A DNA stretch of 64,000 nucleotides from Mastigias papua (Eukaryota; Cnidaria; Scyphozoa; Rhizostomeae; Mastigiidae), in NCBI GenBank assembly GCA_964019165.1, contig OZ025273.1, forward strand, positions 11,483,279 to 11,547,278. The letters are read 5' to 3'. Shown here in pieces: positions 23,588 to 35,319 of this stretch. The translations under genes were made by a program, and so were the position numbers. How positions within the stretch are numbered: the first letter of the stretch is position 1; every line of letters starts with the position of its first letter. The notes under the pieces are model-generated. The model saw only the letters and a list, made by a program, of their open reading frames with translations. It had not been told where the DNA came from and made no database searches.

Positions 23588-25596
23588 ACAGACCCCTCTA
23601 TAATTGTTGATTTCTTTCCTGTCTCCTTTTTGTGCAGTGGCACTAGTAACCCAGTTTTTATTTCTCTCTCCCAGGAATCTGCATCAGACCTATGCATTCT
23701 TTGTACAATCTCTAGAGTACAGTTCAATGTTTCCTCTCCTGCTTGCCTTAACACATTCATCAGTACACCATCTTCACCTGGGGCCCCATTCTTTATTTTC
23801 ATTACTTCATTTTGAAATTCACTTCTTGATATCTCTTCCTCCATCTCCTCTGCCCTTTTTAACTTTTCAATATCTTCTATTTGTGGTATACTGTCTTTCA
23901 CCTCTTCAATCTCTTCCATTGTTCTCTCAAATCTGTCTTTAGATACTTTTTCAAAATGCCTCCTATATTCATCAGGTGTGAAAAATTCTTCCTGCATTGT
24001 ACCCTTGTTCATGTCCTTTACTCCAATCACCTTCAAAAGTTTATATAATTTTCCAGTATTTTTCTCTTCCTCAGCTTCCTTGCATTCTTGGATTTTCTTT
24101 TCCCACCACTCTGTTTCCCATTGCTTTTTTTCCTTTTTGAAATTATTTCTTACCTCTCTCCTTTTCTTACAATATAATCTCTTTTGCTCTTCACTCTCAG
24201 CATTTTGCATTCTCTCAGTATACGTCATAATCTTATCTTTAAATGTGCTTATCTCTCTTTCATGCCCATCAAAACAAGAGTTCAGGCTCTCTTTTTTCTT
24301 CAGTCCAGCTGTTTTCTCTCCAACCTCTTCTAAAGTTCTTGACAGCCATTCCCAGCTTATTTCCTTTGAATCTTGCCTGGCAGTATTTATACTTTTCCTC
24401 ATCTCTTCTTGAAACTTCAATTTCATGCTCCTGTTTTCAAGCTTTTGCCAATCAATCTTCCTTATGTTTCTCCTCTCTTTTGATCTTTTACACTTTGGCC
24501 CTTCATCTATAATCGTCATAGTCTTTGGTTTGTGGTCAGACAAGGTGAACTCACTATCTGTTGCTATTCTTCTCACCATCTTTATCCTTTCCTCCTTTGT
24601 CCCAATAAAACCATCAATTTCATGCCATGAACTATTTCTTTTATTGTACCAAGTTCCCCTATCTGGGTGATCAAAATATGAATTTATCCAACACAACCCA
24701 TTAATTTCCATCCAGCTGATCAAATCTCTTCCTGCGACATTCATCTTTCCTATTCCAAACCTTCCACATGTCTCTGTTTCGACTCTCAGTTCTCTACTTC
24801 CAACTTGTGCATTAAAATCTCCCCCTATAATTAACCACTCATCCTTTCTCTTGAAAGCCAATTGTTCCTCAAGGTTTTCTCTATATTTCTTCATGTCCTC
24901 TTCATGTTTCCCCCATATTGGTTGGTAGCAAGCTACTAATCTATGCTTCTTTACTTTGACTGCCACAACTCTTTCAGACACCCATCTTTGACACCCCTGT
25001 TTCTCCCAATCATCAGCCCAATCATCCCTGAGAAATATTGCTACCTTATTCCCATAAATTACTACTCCATATAATTCTCTAGATTTAATCCATAGTATTC
25101 CATGTTGTTTACTAGTTATTTCTGAGAAAAACACTATCTTTGTTAAAGTTTTTCAAACATATTTCAACATCTCAACAAACCTGCAGCTCCTGGGGTAGTC
25201 CACATTTGCTTTCTGTGCATTCCATGTCATTACTTTTGTCTTACTAGCAATCATCTCAACCCTCTTTTCCATGCATCTCCTTATTTTCTCTTGTCGTTTC
25301 CTTCTTCGGCATACTCTCCTTCTCTTCCTCTCCTTTTCTACTTCTGGACCTGGATTTTTCTCAATATCATTTTGAAGCTTTAATTTTACTCTACAGTCAA
25401 TTTGTCTCCTGAGTTCCCAGGATATTGCCAGCAATTTGATAACGGAGCTCCTGGGGCTGGCTAGGCCCGCAGTAGCTCCCCACAGTGTTGCAGTCAGGTA
25501 GGAAATGCTTAGCATTTCCTCCTTTACTCTTGGCACATTGGTTAGCATTACATTTGTTTCACACACGGATTTCCCGTGTTGATTATCGCTCGCCAC
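23572..25596 (-). pseudogene. LINE A 5' coding part: 2A motif and endonuclease
   Basis: The first frame (25596-25153) opens with a hydrophobic segment, then NDIEKNPGP, the 2A ribosome-skipping signature, followed by a very basic stretch and MTWNAQKAN, the start of the AP endonuclease. A frameshift near 25150 moves it to 25134-23572, which holds IIGGDFNAQVG (residues 102-112), LSDHKPKTM, a long charged and coiled linker, and the RT entry motifs GAPGEDGV and LLVPLHKKE. The frame then ends early. The first listed codon at 25596 is GTG, so the natural start is uncertain and may lie in or just after the ATG tract. Confidence 0.75.
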
Positions 25597-25624
25597 CTCG
25601 GGAAGGTTGCAATGCTTCGGCTAG

Positions 25625-25731
<107 letters not shown>

Positions 25732-28700
25732 GCATCGCATCACTTTTGTCGCCCGTGAGCATGTGTCAATACAAGGGGAAATTTGGAGAGCCTGCTACAT
25801 CGGTAGCTCCACGCAGGCCTTTGATCTTTGGTGCCTTGCCAGATTTGCCGCCGATATTGTTTTGCCGCATTCATCACATACAACATACTTTGCTTTGTAC
25901 ACTCGAGCTTTAACCTCACTGGAAGTTCCCTCTTTAGTTGTTACACAATGAACTGTCCTCATATGTCTCGCTAAATTGCTGCCTATCAGCCATTTCTTGC
26001 ATACGTGGCACTCCTTTTTCTTTCCTTCCATTCTACTTCCTGAGCAAATTTTTTGATGGTTTTTCCATGCCCCTTCCTGTTTGAATTTTTTCCCACATTT
26101 GTTGCAAGTAAAAGTAGGTGCTTCATCGGTCTTCCTGTGTGTTCTCTTTTGGTGTATGGTTAACCCCGCCTTCGTACGAAAGAACCTTCCACGTCCTTCG
26201 TAAATACATCTTATTTGATCTTCCTTTCTTTCTTGGCTCCTCTCGATGATATCAACTTCTCCTGGCTTTTTCTCATACTTATTTCCTTTTTGCTCGTCAA
26301 AACTTTGCAGATATTTCATCCTGTTTTGTATCATTTCCTTCCATTCTTTTCTGTCCATCACTAACTTTTCTACCGATTCTACTTCCACGCCGGCTTCCTT
26401 CAATAATCTTCGCCAGTATCCCACCGTTGTTTGTCGCTTCTTCCGGCTTTTATGAAGATTCTCGAGGTCCTGGTTCCATCCGAGTACTGCTTGTTTCACT
26501 ATTCTATCATCCGACATTCTCAGTATGTGACCCATTCTCATTAGATGCGCTTTTTCAATCTTGTTTCTAATAGTTGACACTTTTAGGGCTTTTCTAATGT
26601 CAGCCATATTTAGTCCTTGCTCTTGCATTTGCCTTAAAGGTTCTCCATTTTTCTCGCTCCATATGTATCTGTATTTTTTGTCAACAAATGTCTGCATGGC
26701 TTTTATCTCCCTTAGGTGGAATGGTCTTACAGCTGCATTGAATAAGAGTGTACTCTCAATACATGCTTCAAACACCTTAGCTTGAGTTATTTTACTTAAT
26801 CTGCACTTTGTGAATCTCTTCCTTTTGGTGGCCCATGCTTTTCCGGCTCTTTGCATCCTATGTTTCATATCAGTCTTCCTCCCCAACCAAGTACCAAGCA
26901 TCCTTATGTCTTCGCTCTCTTCTGAACCGAAGATCAGATTCTCTTCTTTATCAACATTCGTTACTTCTTCAAACTGTTTCATAACTTTTTCAATTATCTT
27001 CTTACCATCTGCTATTTCTTCCTGTGTCCCTATAACTGTCGTGTCATCCGCGAATAATGACATCTCTAATCGAGTACTGCTAGCCTCTGAGTTGAAACTG
27101 TTCTTCATATGTTTAGGTGGGAGTGAATGGCCAGTCATATATCGCCATCCTACTCCAACCTCTCGGTCTCTTTCTCTAGCCTCTTCCTTTCTCTGCTTGT
27201 CCGCTATTCTCATCACCGCTTGATGGAAAATATTAAAAATAATCGGTGATGTCGCGCATCCCTCTCTTAGTCCTCTTTGTGGGATATATTCTGTGCTCTC
27301 TCCATCCTGCCCTATCACTCTATATGATGTATGTTCGTGTAGATCTTTCAGTTTGTTTATGGTGCTTCTTGGTAGTCCATATTTACTCAGAATTGCCCAT
27401 AACATAGGTCTGTTTACACGGGGGTATGCCTTCTTGAGGTCTAGTAAAATCGCTTGAGCTCTGCTTTTGTTACTGTCATGTTTGTAATCCGGGTCAGATA
27501 AGTGTAAGAGTGCTGCGTCTTCTTGTAGGCGAACAAAAATTTGAGTCGCATCAGCTGATGACCTAGCTTGCCTGAAGCCTGCCTGATTCTCGTCCAGTGC
27601 ACCAATATCCTCAGCCCAGTTCCTTAACCTTGTTGCTAAAATTCTTGCCAATATTCTGCTTAGTATGGGTAGGAGACATACTCCTCTATAATTATATGGG
27701 TTTTTTCTATCTCCTTTCTTGTGCAGAGGTATAACCAAACCCACTTTCAATTGTTTTGGCCACTGACTTGCAGGTGTTTCCCATAATTGTCTAATTTCAT
27801 TGAAAATGACGCCTTTAACTTTCGGGTGTGCCATTTTTATAAATCTTAGCCTTATTGCATCCTGCCCAGGGGCTGAATCTCTCATCTTGTTCAGTTCCTT
27901 CTGAATTTCATCGTCATCTGGTTGGGCTGTCATGAAATCTTGCCACCATTGTATTTTTTCCTGGCTTTTTTCCCTCACCTCCACTAATTCAATTACCTGT
28001 TGCATTCTTCCTGGGTTCCCTTCGAAGTGTTCTTTCGTTATTTTTTCAAGGTGTTCCTTGAATATTTCTTCTGAGAAGAGAAGTAGGTTTTTTGCATTGT
28101 TGTATTCTCCTCGTCTTTGTAATTGCTTTAGAAGGTCGTACATGACTCCTATCTTTCCTTCTTCGCATGCTATTCTGCATTCTTCTGCTTTTTGATCCCA
28201 CCATTGTTCTTCCCATTCTTTCAGTTGGTTCTTGTATGCTCTCCTCGCCTGTCTCAATTCCTCTCTCGCTTCAATCAAACTCTGATCATATTCATCTGTT
28301 GCCTTTCTTTTAATTTCGTTTCTCTTTCTGAGTCCTTCTCTTATGTTTTCTTTCAGCTTTTCGACTTCTGTATGATGTTCTTCCATCCAGGGGTTTACTT
28401 GTGATGTCTTCTTTCCACATACTTCCAAAGCGGTTTCTCTCAGGATTTTCTCTACTTGGTTCCAGTCCATTCCCCTATTCTCGCTTAAGCATTTCTCTAC
28501 TCGTTCTGAAGTTTTTTCTTGAAATTGATTTGCACACTCATCATCCATCAATCTTTCCCATTTTATATTCGGTTGTCTATTTTTCTGTTTCATTTTCATG
28601 AGCTTTTTGGTTTGCGGTTTTATTGGTGTGACTTTCAGCTTTATTTCCACTAGCTTATGATCCGACATAAAGGGCTTCAACTCTCCTACTTTGAAGGATC

Positions 28701-29755
28701 TTATCATGTCATGTCTATCTCGCGCTTTGGTTATGAAGCCATCAATCTCGTACCATTTCTTCAAGCTTGGATTCCACCACGTCCCTCTCTTCTTCTGGAA
28801 AAAGAAAGAGTTCACCCAACATAGCTCATTTCCGATTATCCATTCCTGTAGTTCCTCACCCTGAATATTTGTCGACCGAAAACCGAACGAACCATTATTC
28901 GCATTCGTAAGTAGATGTCGGCTTGTTTGTCCAATTTGAGCGTTGAAGTCTCCTCCTATCAGTATTCTCTTTTTTGAGGTCACTGTGTTCAATTGTCTGT
29001 CAAGTTCACTTCTTATGTTTGCCAGCTCGTATTCGTATCCGTTACTTCCTCTCACTGGCTGATATACTGATACAACAATTATATTTGAAAACTCAACCAT
29101 TGTTAATCTGTCATTTGGCTGCCATTGTTTTCCTTGCATTTCCCACACATTGAAAACATTTTCTGTCATCAAGATCCCGCATTTCCTTGAGCGGACTAAG
29201 TATCTTCTCTTGCCTCCGTGGGTATACCGCCTAATTCCATCTGCTCTCGCATTCAACTCTGACACACATACAATGTCCCATCCCCGTTCTATGCACTCCT
29301 TTACTATTTCGCCAAATCTGCTCTTGTAGATGTTAGCCCTCCTTACATTCCATGTAGCTACCTTCAGTTCCGCGTTTGCCCATCGCTCTTCTCTCCTCTT
29401 TCTTTTACCACTCCTCTTCTCTATGCGTTTCTTTAACCGCCTTCTAGTTCTCGCTGCCTTTTGTAACGTTGTCCTTGGGCCTGGATTCGTCTCTATGTCA
29501 TTCATTAGTTTGTTGCCTATTTCCGCCTCTCTTGCTCTTCTGTTTAGGCCTACCGTTTTTCCCTTGTATTGTTTGTTTGCCTTCGAAAGCTTTAAGGAGC
29601 TCGGACTGTTGGCTAGACAGCCTTCCCTCCGGTGAAGAAACAAAGTTTTGGCATCGCCAACCTCCTCTGCTTCTTTTTCGGCTCCTAATTTGCCAGGAGA
29701 TATGAAATTCCTGCCCGCTTGGCCCCAGTCGTGAAGGTAGGACGCCATTGCCAAG
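25732..29755 (-). mobile_element. LINE B: intact Ingi/Vingi-like element with 2A and zinc fingers
   Basis: A 4.0-kb minus-strand element lying between two (ATG)n tracts. It has a very short 5' leader (about 7 bases from tract to first ATG), one uninterrupted ORF and a short 3' UTR of about 63 bases that ends in GCGATGCG before the next tract. Full length and intact coding suggest recent activity. Confidence 0.85.
25795..29748 (-). CDS. LINE B polyprotein: 2A, AP endonuclease, reverse transcriptase, zinc fingers
   Basis: This protein of 1,317 residues would carry out target-primed retrotransposition. Counting from the ATG at 29748: a 2A motif NDIETNPGP at 83-91 should release a short N-terminal peptide by ribosome skipping; a strongly basic stretch follows (95-125). 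The AP endonuclease shows ATWNVRRAN (131-139), SELNA (Glu164), VSVYQP, IGGDFNAQIG (264-273) and MSDHKLV (361-367). The RT shows LKVGLVIPLHKK, GVCLLPILSRILAR, ILLDLKKAYPRVN (catalytic Asp770), RGLREGCATSPI and SLFADDTTVIG (FADD 899-902). The last 140 residues hold C2H2-type fingers; finger 1 has lost its second cysteine compared with LINE A, the other three look complete. No RNase H or ORF1 is seen. TTG at 29754 is in frame but ATG at 29748 is the better eukaryotic start. Confidence 0.88.
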   Translation of the reverse strand: MASYLHDWGQAGRNFISPGKLGAEKEAEEVGDAKTLFLHRREGCLANSPSSLKLSKANKQYKGKTVGLNRRAREAEIGNKLMNDIETNPGPRTTLQKAARTRRRLKKRIEKRSGKRKRREERWANAELKVATWNVRRANIYKSRFGEIVKECIERGWDIVCVSELNARADGIRRYTHGGKRRYLVRSRKCGILMTENVFNVWEMQGKQWQPNDRLTMVEFSNIIVVSVYQPVRGSNGYEYELANIRSELDRQLNTVTSKKRILIGGDFNAQIGQTSRHLLTNANNGSFGFRSTNIQGEELQEWIIGNELCWVNSFFFQKKRGTWWNPSLKKWYEIDGFITKARDRHDMIRSFKVGELKPFMSDHKLVEIKLKVTPIKPQTKKLMKMKQKNRQPNIKWERLMDDECANQFQEKTSERVEKCLSENRGMDWNQVEKILRETALEVCGKKTSQVNPWMEEHHTEVEKLKENIREGLRKRNEIKRKATDEYDQSLIEAREELRQARRAYKNQLKEWEEQWWDQKAEECRIACEEGKIGVMYDLLKQLQRRGEYNNAKNLLLFSEEIFKEHLEKITKEHFEGNPGRMQQVIELVEVREKSQEKIQWWQDFMTAQPDDDEIQKELNKMRDSAPGQDAIRLRFIKMAHPKVKGVIFNEIRQLWETPASQWPKQLKVGLVIPLHKKGDRKNPYNYRGVCLLPILSRILARILATRLRNWAEDIGALDENQAGFRQARSSADATQIFVRLQEDAALLHLSDPDYKHDSNKSRAQAILLDLKKAYPRVNRPMLWAILSKYGLPRSTINKLKDLHEHTSYRVIGQDGESTEYIPQRGLREGCATSPIIFNIFHQAVMRIADKQRKEEARERDREVGVGWRYMTGHSLPPKHMKNSFNSEASSTRLEMSLFADDTTVIGTQEEIADGKKIIEKVMKQFEEVTNVDKEENLIFGSEESEDIRMLGTWLGRKTDMKHRMQRAGKAWATKRKRFTKCRLSKITQAKVFEACIESTLLFNAAVRPFHLREIKAMQTFVDKKYRYIWSEKNGEPLRQMQEQGLNMADIRKALKVSTIRNKIEKAHLMRMGHILRMSDDRIVKQAVLGWNQDLENLHKSRKKRQTTVGYWRRLLKEAGVEVESVEKLVMDRKEWKEMIQNRMKYLQSFDEQKGNKYEKKPGEVDIIERSQERKEDQIRCIYEGRGRFFRTKAGLTIHQKRTHRKTDEAPTFTCNKCGKKFKQEGAWKNHQKICSGSRMEGKKKECHVCKKWLIGSNLARHMRTVHCVTTKEGTSSEVKARVYKAKYVVCDECGKTISAANLARHQRSKACVELPM

Positions 29756-29872
<117 letters not shown>

Positions 29873-29892
29873 ATCATATTTAACCACGAAAC

Positions 29893-32530
29893 ATTATCAC
29901 TGACTACATAATGATAAAATAAGCGAATATCTTTAATGTGTTTTCATCTAATCATAAATAGAACAGCCTAGAAAGCATGCATTTACTGATCTCCCAAGTG
30001 ATCGTGCTTCGGGAAAGATGCTAATTTTGTAGGAACTCCTTCAGTTTCCTTTTGAAGATAGTGATTGTTGGACTTGATCTAATTTCCAATGGGATGCTAT
30101 TCCAAGTCTTTACTCTAGAGAATAAGAAGTCATTTTTTGAGAACTCTAGGTGCAACCTTGTAATATGCAGATCTAACTGATTTCTTGTCGAGTTGCTTGA
30201 TAACTGAGATCTGGGAATAAGTCTCCATCTTATGTTGTCTGGGCAGAGACAGTTCAATATCTTATAGATCATTACTGCTTTGTCAAACTGTATTATATTT
30301 GAAACTGACAAGCAGTTGCATCTCCTCCCATCCTTTAACCTAGAGTTCTCTATCAACGTTTTTGCTTTATTCTCTAGACGTAGAAGATGTTGGGACTTTG
30401 TGTTCGATAAGTTGTCCCACAGTTCGTCACTGTATCTCAGATGACTTTCAAACAGTGCCTTATACACCTGATCAAGTTCAGACTTTGTTAGGTTATTCTT
30501 AAGTTTCTGTAGGGACGAGAGGGCAGCTTTAATTTTACATTTGAGATTTTTATAATGCTCATTCCATGTTAGGTTTCCATCCACTGTAATCCAAAGGTAC
30601 TTGACTTTCTCACTCTCTTGATTGATTCTCAATTTATGCCTATCTCTATTGGCTTAAGGATATGATTGGTTTGTCGTTTATGACCTACTACAATAAACTC
30701 CGTTATGTCAGTGTTTAAACTCAGCTTGTTCTGCCGTAACCATTCTCCAATGTCTTCAGCCTCAGCTTTTAGATCATTGCAGAGCTGATCAATGCCTTAA
30801 GCAGAACAAGTTGCGCTGGTATCATCCGCATACATATTTGGGGTGCATTTTATGAGGCATTGCTCGAAGTCATTAACATACAGGTCGAAGAGGAGAGGCC
30901 CCAAGCACGATTCCTGAGGTATACCACATTGAACAAGTCTTAGGTCGGATTTCTGGCCTTTTACTTGACAGAATTGCTTTCTGTTAGTCAAGTAGGATGT
31001 GAATCACCGAAGAGGGGTCCTGCTATCCCATATTTGGATAGTTTTTGAGAGGAGAATTCCATGGTCTACCGTATCAAATGCCATCTTAAGGTCACGAAAT
31101 ACGCTTATGTTAATTTTGCGTTTTTCAACATTGAAAAACCATGAATCTGTAATATTTAAAATCGTTGTCAAGGTGTTATTCATCTTTAGGAATGCATGCT
31201 GGCCCTTAGAAAATTTGTCAGTGCCTTTATGTAGTGTGAGATTTGATCATGTCCTAGTTTTTCTAGCAATCTCGAGAATACAGATAGTGCCTATAGTTAT
31301 TATTCATGTTATTCTTCTGGTCTGACTTGAAGATAACAGTCACTCTGGCTATCTTTCATATACGTGGAAAGTACCCGCTTCAAGTGGCGAGTTGAAAATG
31401 GCGGCTAGTGGCTTACTTAAAATTCCTACTGCATTTTCGATAGCTTTACAGAAACTTTGTCATAACCTGCAGATTTGGGGCATTTTAACCTATTTATTTC
31501 AATCTCTATAGTGTTTGGGTGAATTGGCTGAAACTTGAAGGATGGGATTGTAGATGTTTCGCTTAGCTTAAAGTTGCGTATTTTAGTGGGTCATCGGACT
31601 CCTTAGTTTTTATTTTTCTGCTAGTTTTGGACCAATAGTGTTGAAATGGATATTAAATGCTTCCGCAATTTGACTTGACTTTTCACCTAGCTGACTCCCG
31701 AAGAACATAATGAATTTGAGGGGTTGTGGAGATTTGGTTTTTGTTTAGCGTTTTGTTTTTTTTCCACATCTCCTTGGGGTTATTAGTATTCTCATCAATC
31801 ATGCTCTGATAGTAGCTTTCGACAGCTCTTCGGAGTTTGCTGGTTGGCCCGTTTCTTAGTCTTTTTTATTCAGGCCATATTAAGCGGTCTTTTTCTGCTC
31901 TTTTCTTCGCCTGGCCTATCTTGTGTATCAAGTTCTTGATACTGGGAGAAATCCAAAGGGAGGGTGTATGCTGCTTAATCCCTTTCTGTGTTTTTAATGA
32001 TGGATCCACATCCAAGACCGAATGCAGTAGATCACAAAAGTTATTTGCCATTGCATTGGGGTCACTGCAGGCCGTAGACGCAGTCATTTCCCAATCGACA
32101 CCTTGCAAGTTGAAAAGAAGAGCTTCTCCATCACGATTTTTCATGCTAAGAAATTCCATTCCGATTTTGATTACTTTTTGTTTGAAAACTTGCATTAGTT
32201 TTCTTATGCCTAATATCATATAATGATCTATGATACCGATTTTTATAAAGTCAGAGTAAGAGATAAAATTTGATCTGTTCGTGGAGAAGTGATCTATTAC
32301 TGTTTTGTTTGTACTAATGTTTCCAATGGAGCTAGTGATAGATGCTACAGTGTTAAATTCTGTGATTAGCTGATCAAATTGAAATTCTTACTAAATTAAT
32401 ATTAGCTTTCTTGTGTTACAATTTTCTGGCTTTTTTAGTCACAATTTGTATCACCCACAAATATGGTCTCCTTGCTTTCTGCACCTAACAATTTTACAAT
32501 TTTTGTCAAAGCTTCCAAGGTGGAGTTATT
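29893..32530 (-). pseudogene. CR1/L2-like LINE C, 5'-truncated and frameshifted
   Basis: Minus-strand pieces are collinear. Endonuclease end at about 32530-32220 (IFVGDTNCD, then a later IDHYMILGI); linker 32219-31866; RT with MAFDTVDHGILLSK (about 31050-31090), GIPQESCLGPLLF and MYADDTSA (30797-30991); C-terminal RT region 30632-30021 (LRLENKAKTLI, DKAVMIYKILN, SRVKTWNSIP, IFKRKLKEFL). Several stops and frame changes intervene, for example between 30991 and 31866. The 5' end is lost in the middle of the endonuclease, the common form of a 5'-truncated insertion. The 3' UTR near 29900 carries GTAGTCAGTGAT. The YADD box itself is intact. Confidence 0.8.
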
Positions 32531-33145
32531 AGTAGATTCTGGAATGGAACTGAAAGTGGAATTATTATAGCTGCTCTACAAGAAACAAGACTTGCAGGTA
32601 AAGGTCATCTCAAGGAACAATCTCAGTTTCTACTGGAAAGGTTTACCAGAAGGTGAACCCTGTGTTGCAAGTGTAGCCTTTGCTATATCAAACTGGCTCA
32701 TACCTAAGCACTCTGAACTTCCAGTATGTGTCTCTGAACGGATCATGAAACTATGTTTGTGACTTGCAGACATCTGTTATGTGATAAAATGCTATCTGAA
32801 AATTTCTTGCCTGAGTCGCAATGTGGCTTCAGACCTTCACGTTTCACAACAGATATGATTTTTAGCGTCTGTCACTTTCAAGAAAAAAGCAGTGGAACAG
32901 CAGCAGGAGCTATTCATAGTATTTGCGGATTTGAGCAAAGCTTTTGACACGGTTGACAGGGATCTCCTCTGGAAAGTGCTTAGACTTTTTGGTTGTCCAG
33001 AGCGGCTAGTGGAAATGATCCGTTTGCTTCATGATGGCATGAAAGCTACTGTGTTTGTAGGTGATGAGCAATCCAATACTCAGAGGTGCCATTTGTGGAG
33101 TCTTTTACTTGGACCCCAGGATACTACACGTAGAGTTGGCTAAGC
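32524..33145 (+). pseudogene. RTE-like LINE fragment with internal deletion
   Basis: Plus-strand IAALQETRLAG (about 32565-32600) and, in another frame, GLPEGEPCVA match the RTE-type endonuclease. At 32753-33143 RT sequence follows: LSENFLPESQCGFRPSR, LFIVFADLSKAFDTVDRDLL and LLHDGMKATVFVGD. The rest of the endonuclease and the RT start are absent, so there is a deletion near 32720-32760. There is a frameshift around 32890 and the sequence ends before the YADD box. It abuts LINE C in the opposite orientation. Confidence 0.75.
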
Positions 33146-34072
33146 CTTTGTGATCATTTATATAGCATATGTCTGAATTGTTATTTTCATTTATTGAAAT
33201 TAATCGATGAAATAAATCGAAATGAATGAAACCCTACATTAGCCGCAACAACAACAAATCTATTATTTTTCAGAGAAAATGTTTAATTTAACCTTCCTAC
33301 TGTAAAAAACGTTTTACACAGGAATCAAATGACAAAGGACAATGATGGCAGCAATTACAATTTGATGATGGCAGCAATTACAATATGATTTCGATCACTA
33401 ATCTAAACCCTCAAAATGTTTTCAGGTTCTCCTCCGGCGACGGCAATATAAACGGCAAAGATAAGATTTCAATTTTACCAAGAACTTTATCACCGGCAGC
33501 AACAAATGGCAAAAGCAATTCCAACATAGCAACTTAAACACGAATCCACAACTACAATTCACGACGACTACAAGTCACGGCAACAGAAGCACAACTGACT
33601 GTCAAACTAGCACAGGTACGACATCACATTAACAACACGCCCATATTACTCTGATACATTATTTTCTTTCAACAAAGATGTGATGACAGAAACTGTGAAG
33701 ATTGTGTGTGAGACAGTAGCAAGGATGCGAATGAATGACAACACCCAGCCAGTACGGACATGAACTACATATCACATGCAACTATGAAACATAAGGAAAC
33801 AATAGGAAACGAAACTAGTACTCTAACACTACACTCTCACAACCTGCAATAGTACCAGTTGTTTGGTAAGTTCTAAAAATGTAATAAGGTACTGACTTGC
33901 AGCAGACAGTTTTGTTTGCAATTTTTCCACAGTAATAGCCCTGGTCTCGTAGTGTTTTCTTAAAAACTTTGTCTTCAACCGAAATTTCCATGCGTCTTAC
34001 CATTTACAAACGCTTACATATTAAATTCTGTTTAATTTCTTCATATGAAATTTTAAAAGGTATTTTCAGATA
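33146..34072. other. Unassigned stretch with a 23-bp tandem pair
   Basis: A 23-bp unit (ATGATGGCAGCAATTACAAT plus three bases) is repeated in tandem at 33342-33364 and 33365-33387. The rest is rich in ACGAC/CAAC words and faintly resembles 12130-12600; I could not establish homology. No coding sequence was recognised. Confidence 0.45.
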
Positions 34073-34958
34073 TTACATAGCACGAAAGTAACAATTTGAG
34101 TTCACATTGGAAAGATATAACATATACAAATATAGCCTCCTTTTGTGCCTTACGTCAAAATAATTTTCCCACTTAGGCTTAGTGTGGACTCGTTTGCAAA
34201 GTTTCGGTAGGGAGTGTATACTTATACATTTACTATCTTATCCTCCTCAATCTCCAAAATTAATTTTGATAGTCTGTGATGAGACTTACTTAGAAGCACA
34301 ACTTCCACCTACCTGAGGCATAGCCATTAACTATTCTTTATGAAAACGCACTCGGCGCCTCATGTTAGCAAGAATTCTTAAATCTTATTGGTTCGATTAT
34401 CTAGTTGTGTATTACTTAACAAGTATGCAAAATTGTCTCATCATGCAAAAAGTATTGTTTGAGAGAGAAAAATAACAATCAAGCTAAAATTCACTGATGA
34501 AAAATCATAAACTGTGCTTATCCACATAGAAGAGAATGATAACATGAGAAATGTAATCTGTTTATTAACGAAAGTAAGAGAGTTGTGCAAAATAAGTGTG
34601 AAACAAGTGAATTCAGATGTATTAAATATTTATAATTTTGGATGAAGATTATCCTTTTGTAGGCTACGTATGCTCATGCCTCTCCAAATCACAGTACAAT
34701 TATGCTACTATTCACAGCTACATGGTGTGCAATGATGTGCAAATGTGCATAGTTTGTCATGAATATTTACGAGGAAGTCTCTAGTACTGAATTCATGTCT
34801 GGAAAATGTTACCGGAGTCTGTCTAAAAATCTTTGAGTTGAAATTCCATACATGCTAAAGTAATCAGAGAAAAATTAACTTAATATTACCCTACTGACAG
34901 ACTGAAATGCACAAATCACAATATGTTAATACGAATAGCATAATTTTCAGATGTACAA
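34073..34958 (+). repeat. Dispersed repeat X, longer copy
   Basis: Closely similar over its whole length to 40213-40968 in the same orientation, starting at TTAC.TAGCACGAA and ending at ATAATTTTCAGAT.TACAA. About 130 bases at 34320-34460 are absent from the second copy. No ORF of note. The 3' border coincides with the point where the fold-back arms at 40.97 kb begin their inner unique part. Confidence 0.8.
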
Positions 34959-35319
34959 CCTACCAGATGACCAGATGACAATTATTGATGAAGTAATTAG
35001 AGAAAAGTCCTAAGTGATTGGTTGTTTGTTTATTTTCATGGGCACTCAATCATAGCTTGTATCCTTGAAGTGTCCAAAGTTTGAAAAGAATACTGACTCT
35101 AAAATCTCTAAATAGGAGTGCCTCTACTTGTTCTGAGGTGCAAAGTTGTTAACTACAGTGTTGAAAGGATAAATCAAACCCTTAGTAGAATCATGCATTG
35201 TCATGTATTCCATGTATCAGAAGGTAGTGTACGAACATCATAAAGGCGTGGTCCCAAATGCCACGCCCTGTGGGACAGTCACACTTCAAGCTGGATCCGC
35301 CCCTGATATTGATGTCCTG
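34959..35319. other. Short unassigned spacer
   Basis: It ends with the hAT-like motif at 35291-35305, directly before the Gypsy fragment. Nothing else was recognised. Confidence 0.4.
35291..35305 (+). repeat. hAT-like terminal motif CTGGATCCGCCCCTG
   Basis: Identical to 1693-1707, with similar upstream bases including ACAGTCA and a GCCACGCCCTGTGGG block. It lies 20 bases before the Gypsy integrase reading frame, so a small hAT-like element may have inserted into the Gypsy copy and marks its truncation. Confidence 0.45.

Larger units (their letters stand above)
21640..25624 (-). mobile_element. LINE A: Ingi/Vingi-like element with 2A and zinc fingers (defective)
   Basis: Bounded exactly by (ATG)n tracts on both sides, this minus-strand element has the order 2A motif, AP endonuclease, RT, C2H2 fingers. 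No RNase H was recognised, which fits Vingi better than trypanosome ingi. Frame breaks near 25150, 23580 and 22500 make it a pseudogene. It shares motif order and many residues with LINE B immediately upstream but is clearly a different subfamily. The 5' end abuts the tract at 25624 and the 3' UTR ends in AAGACAAG next to the tract at 21639. Confidence 0.8.
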
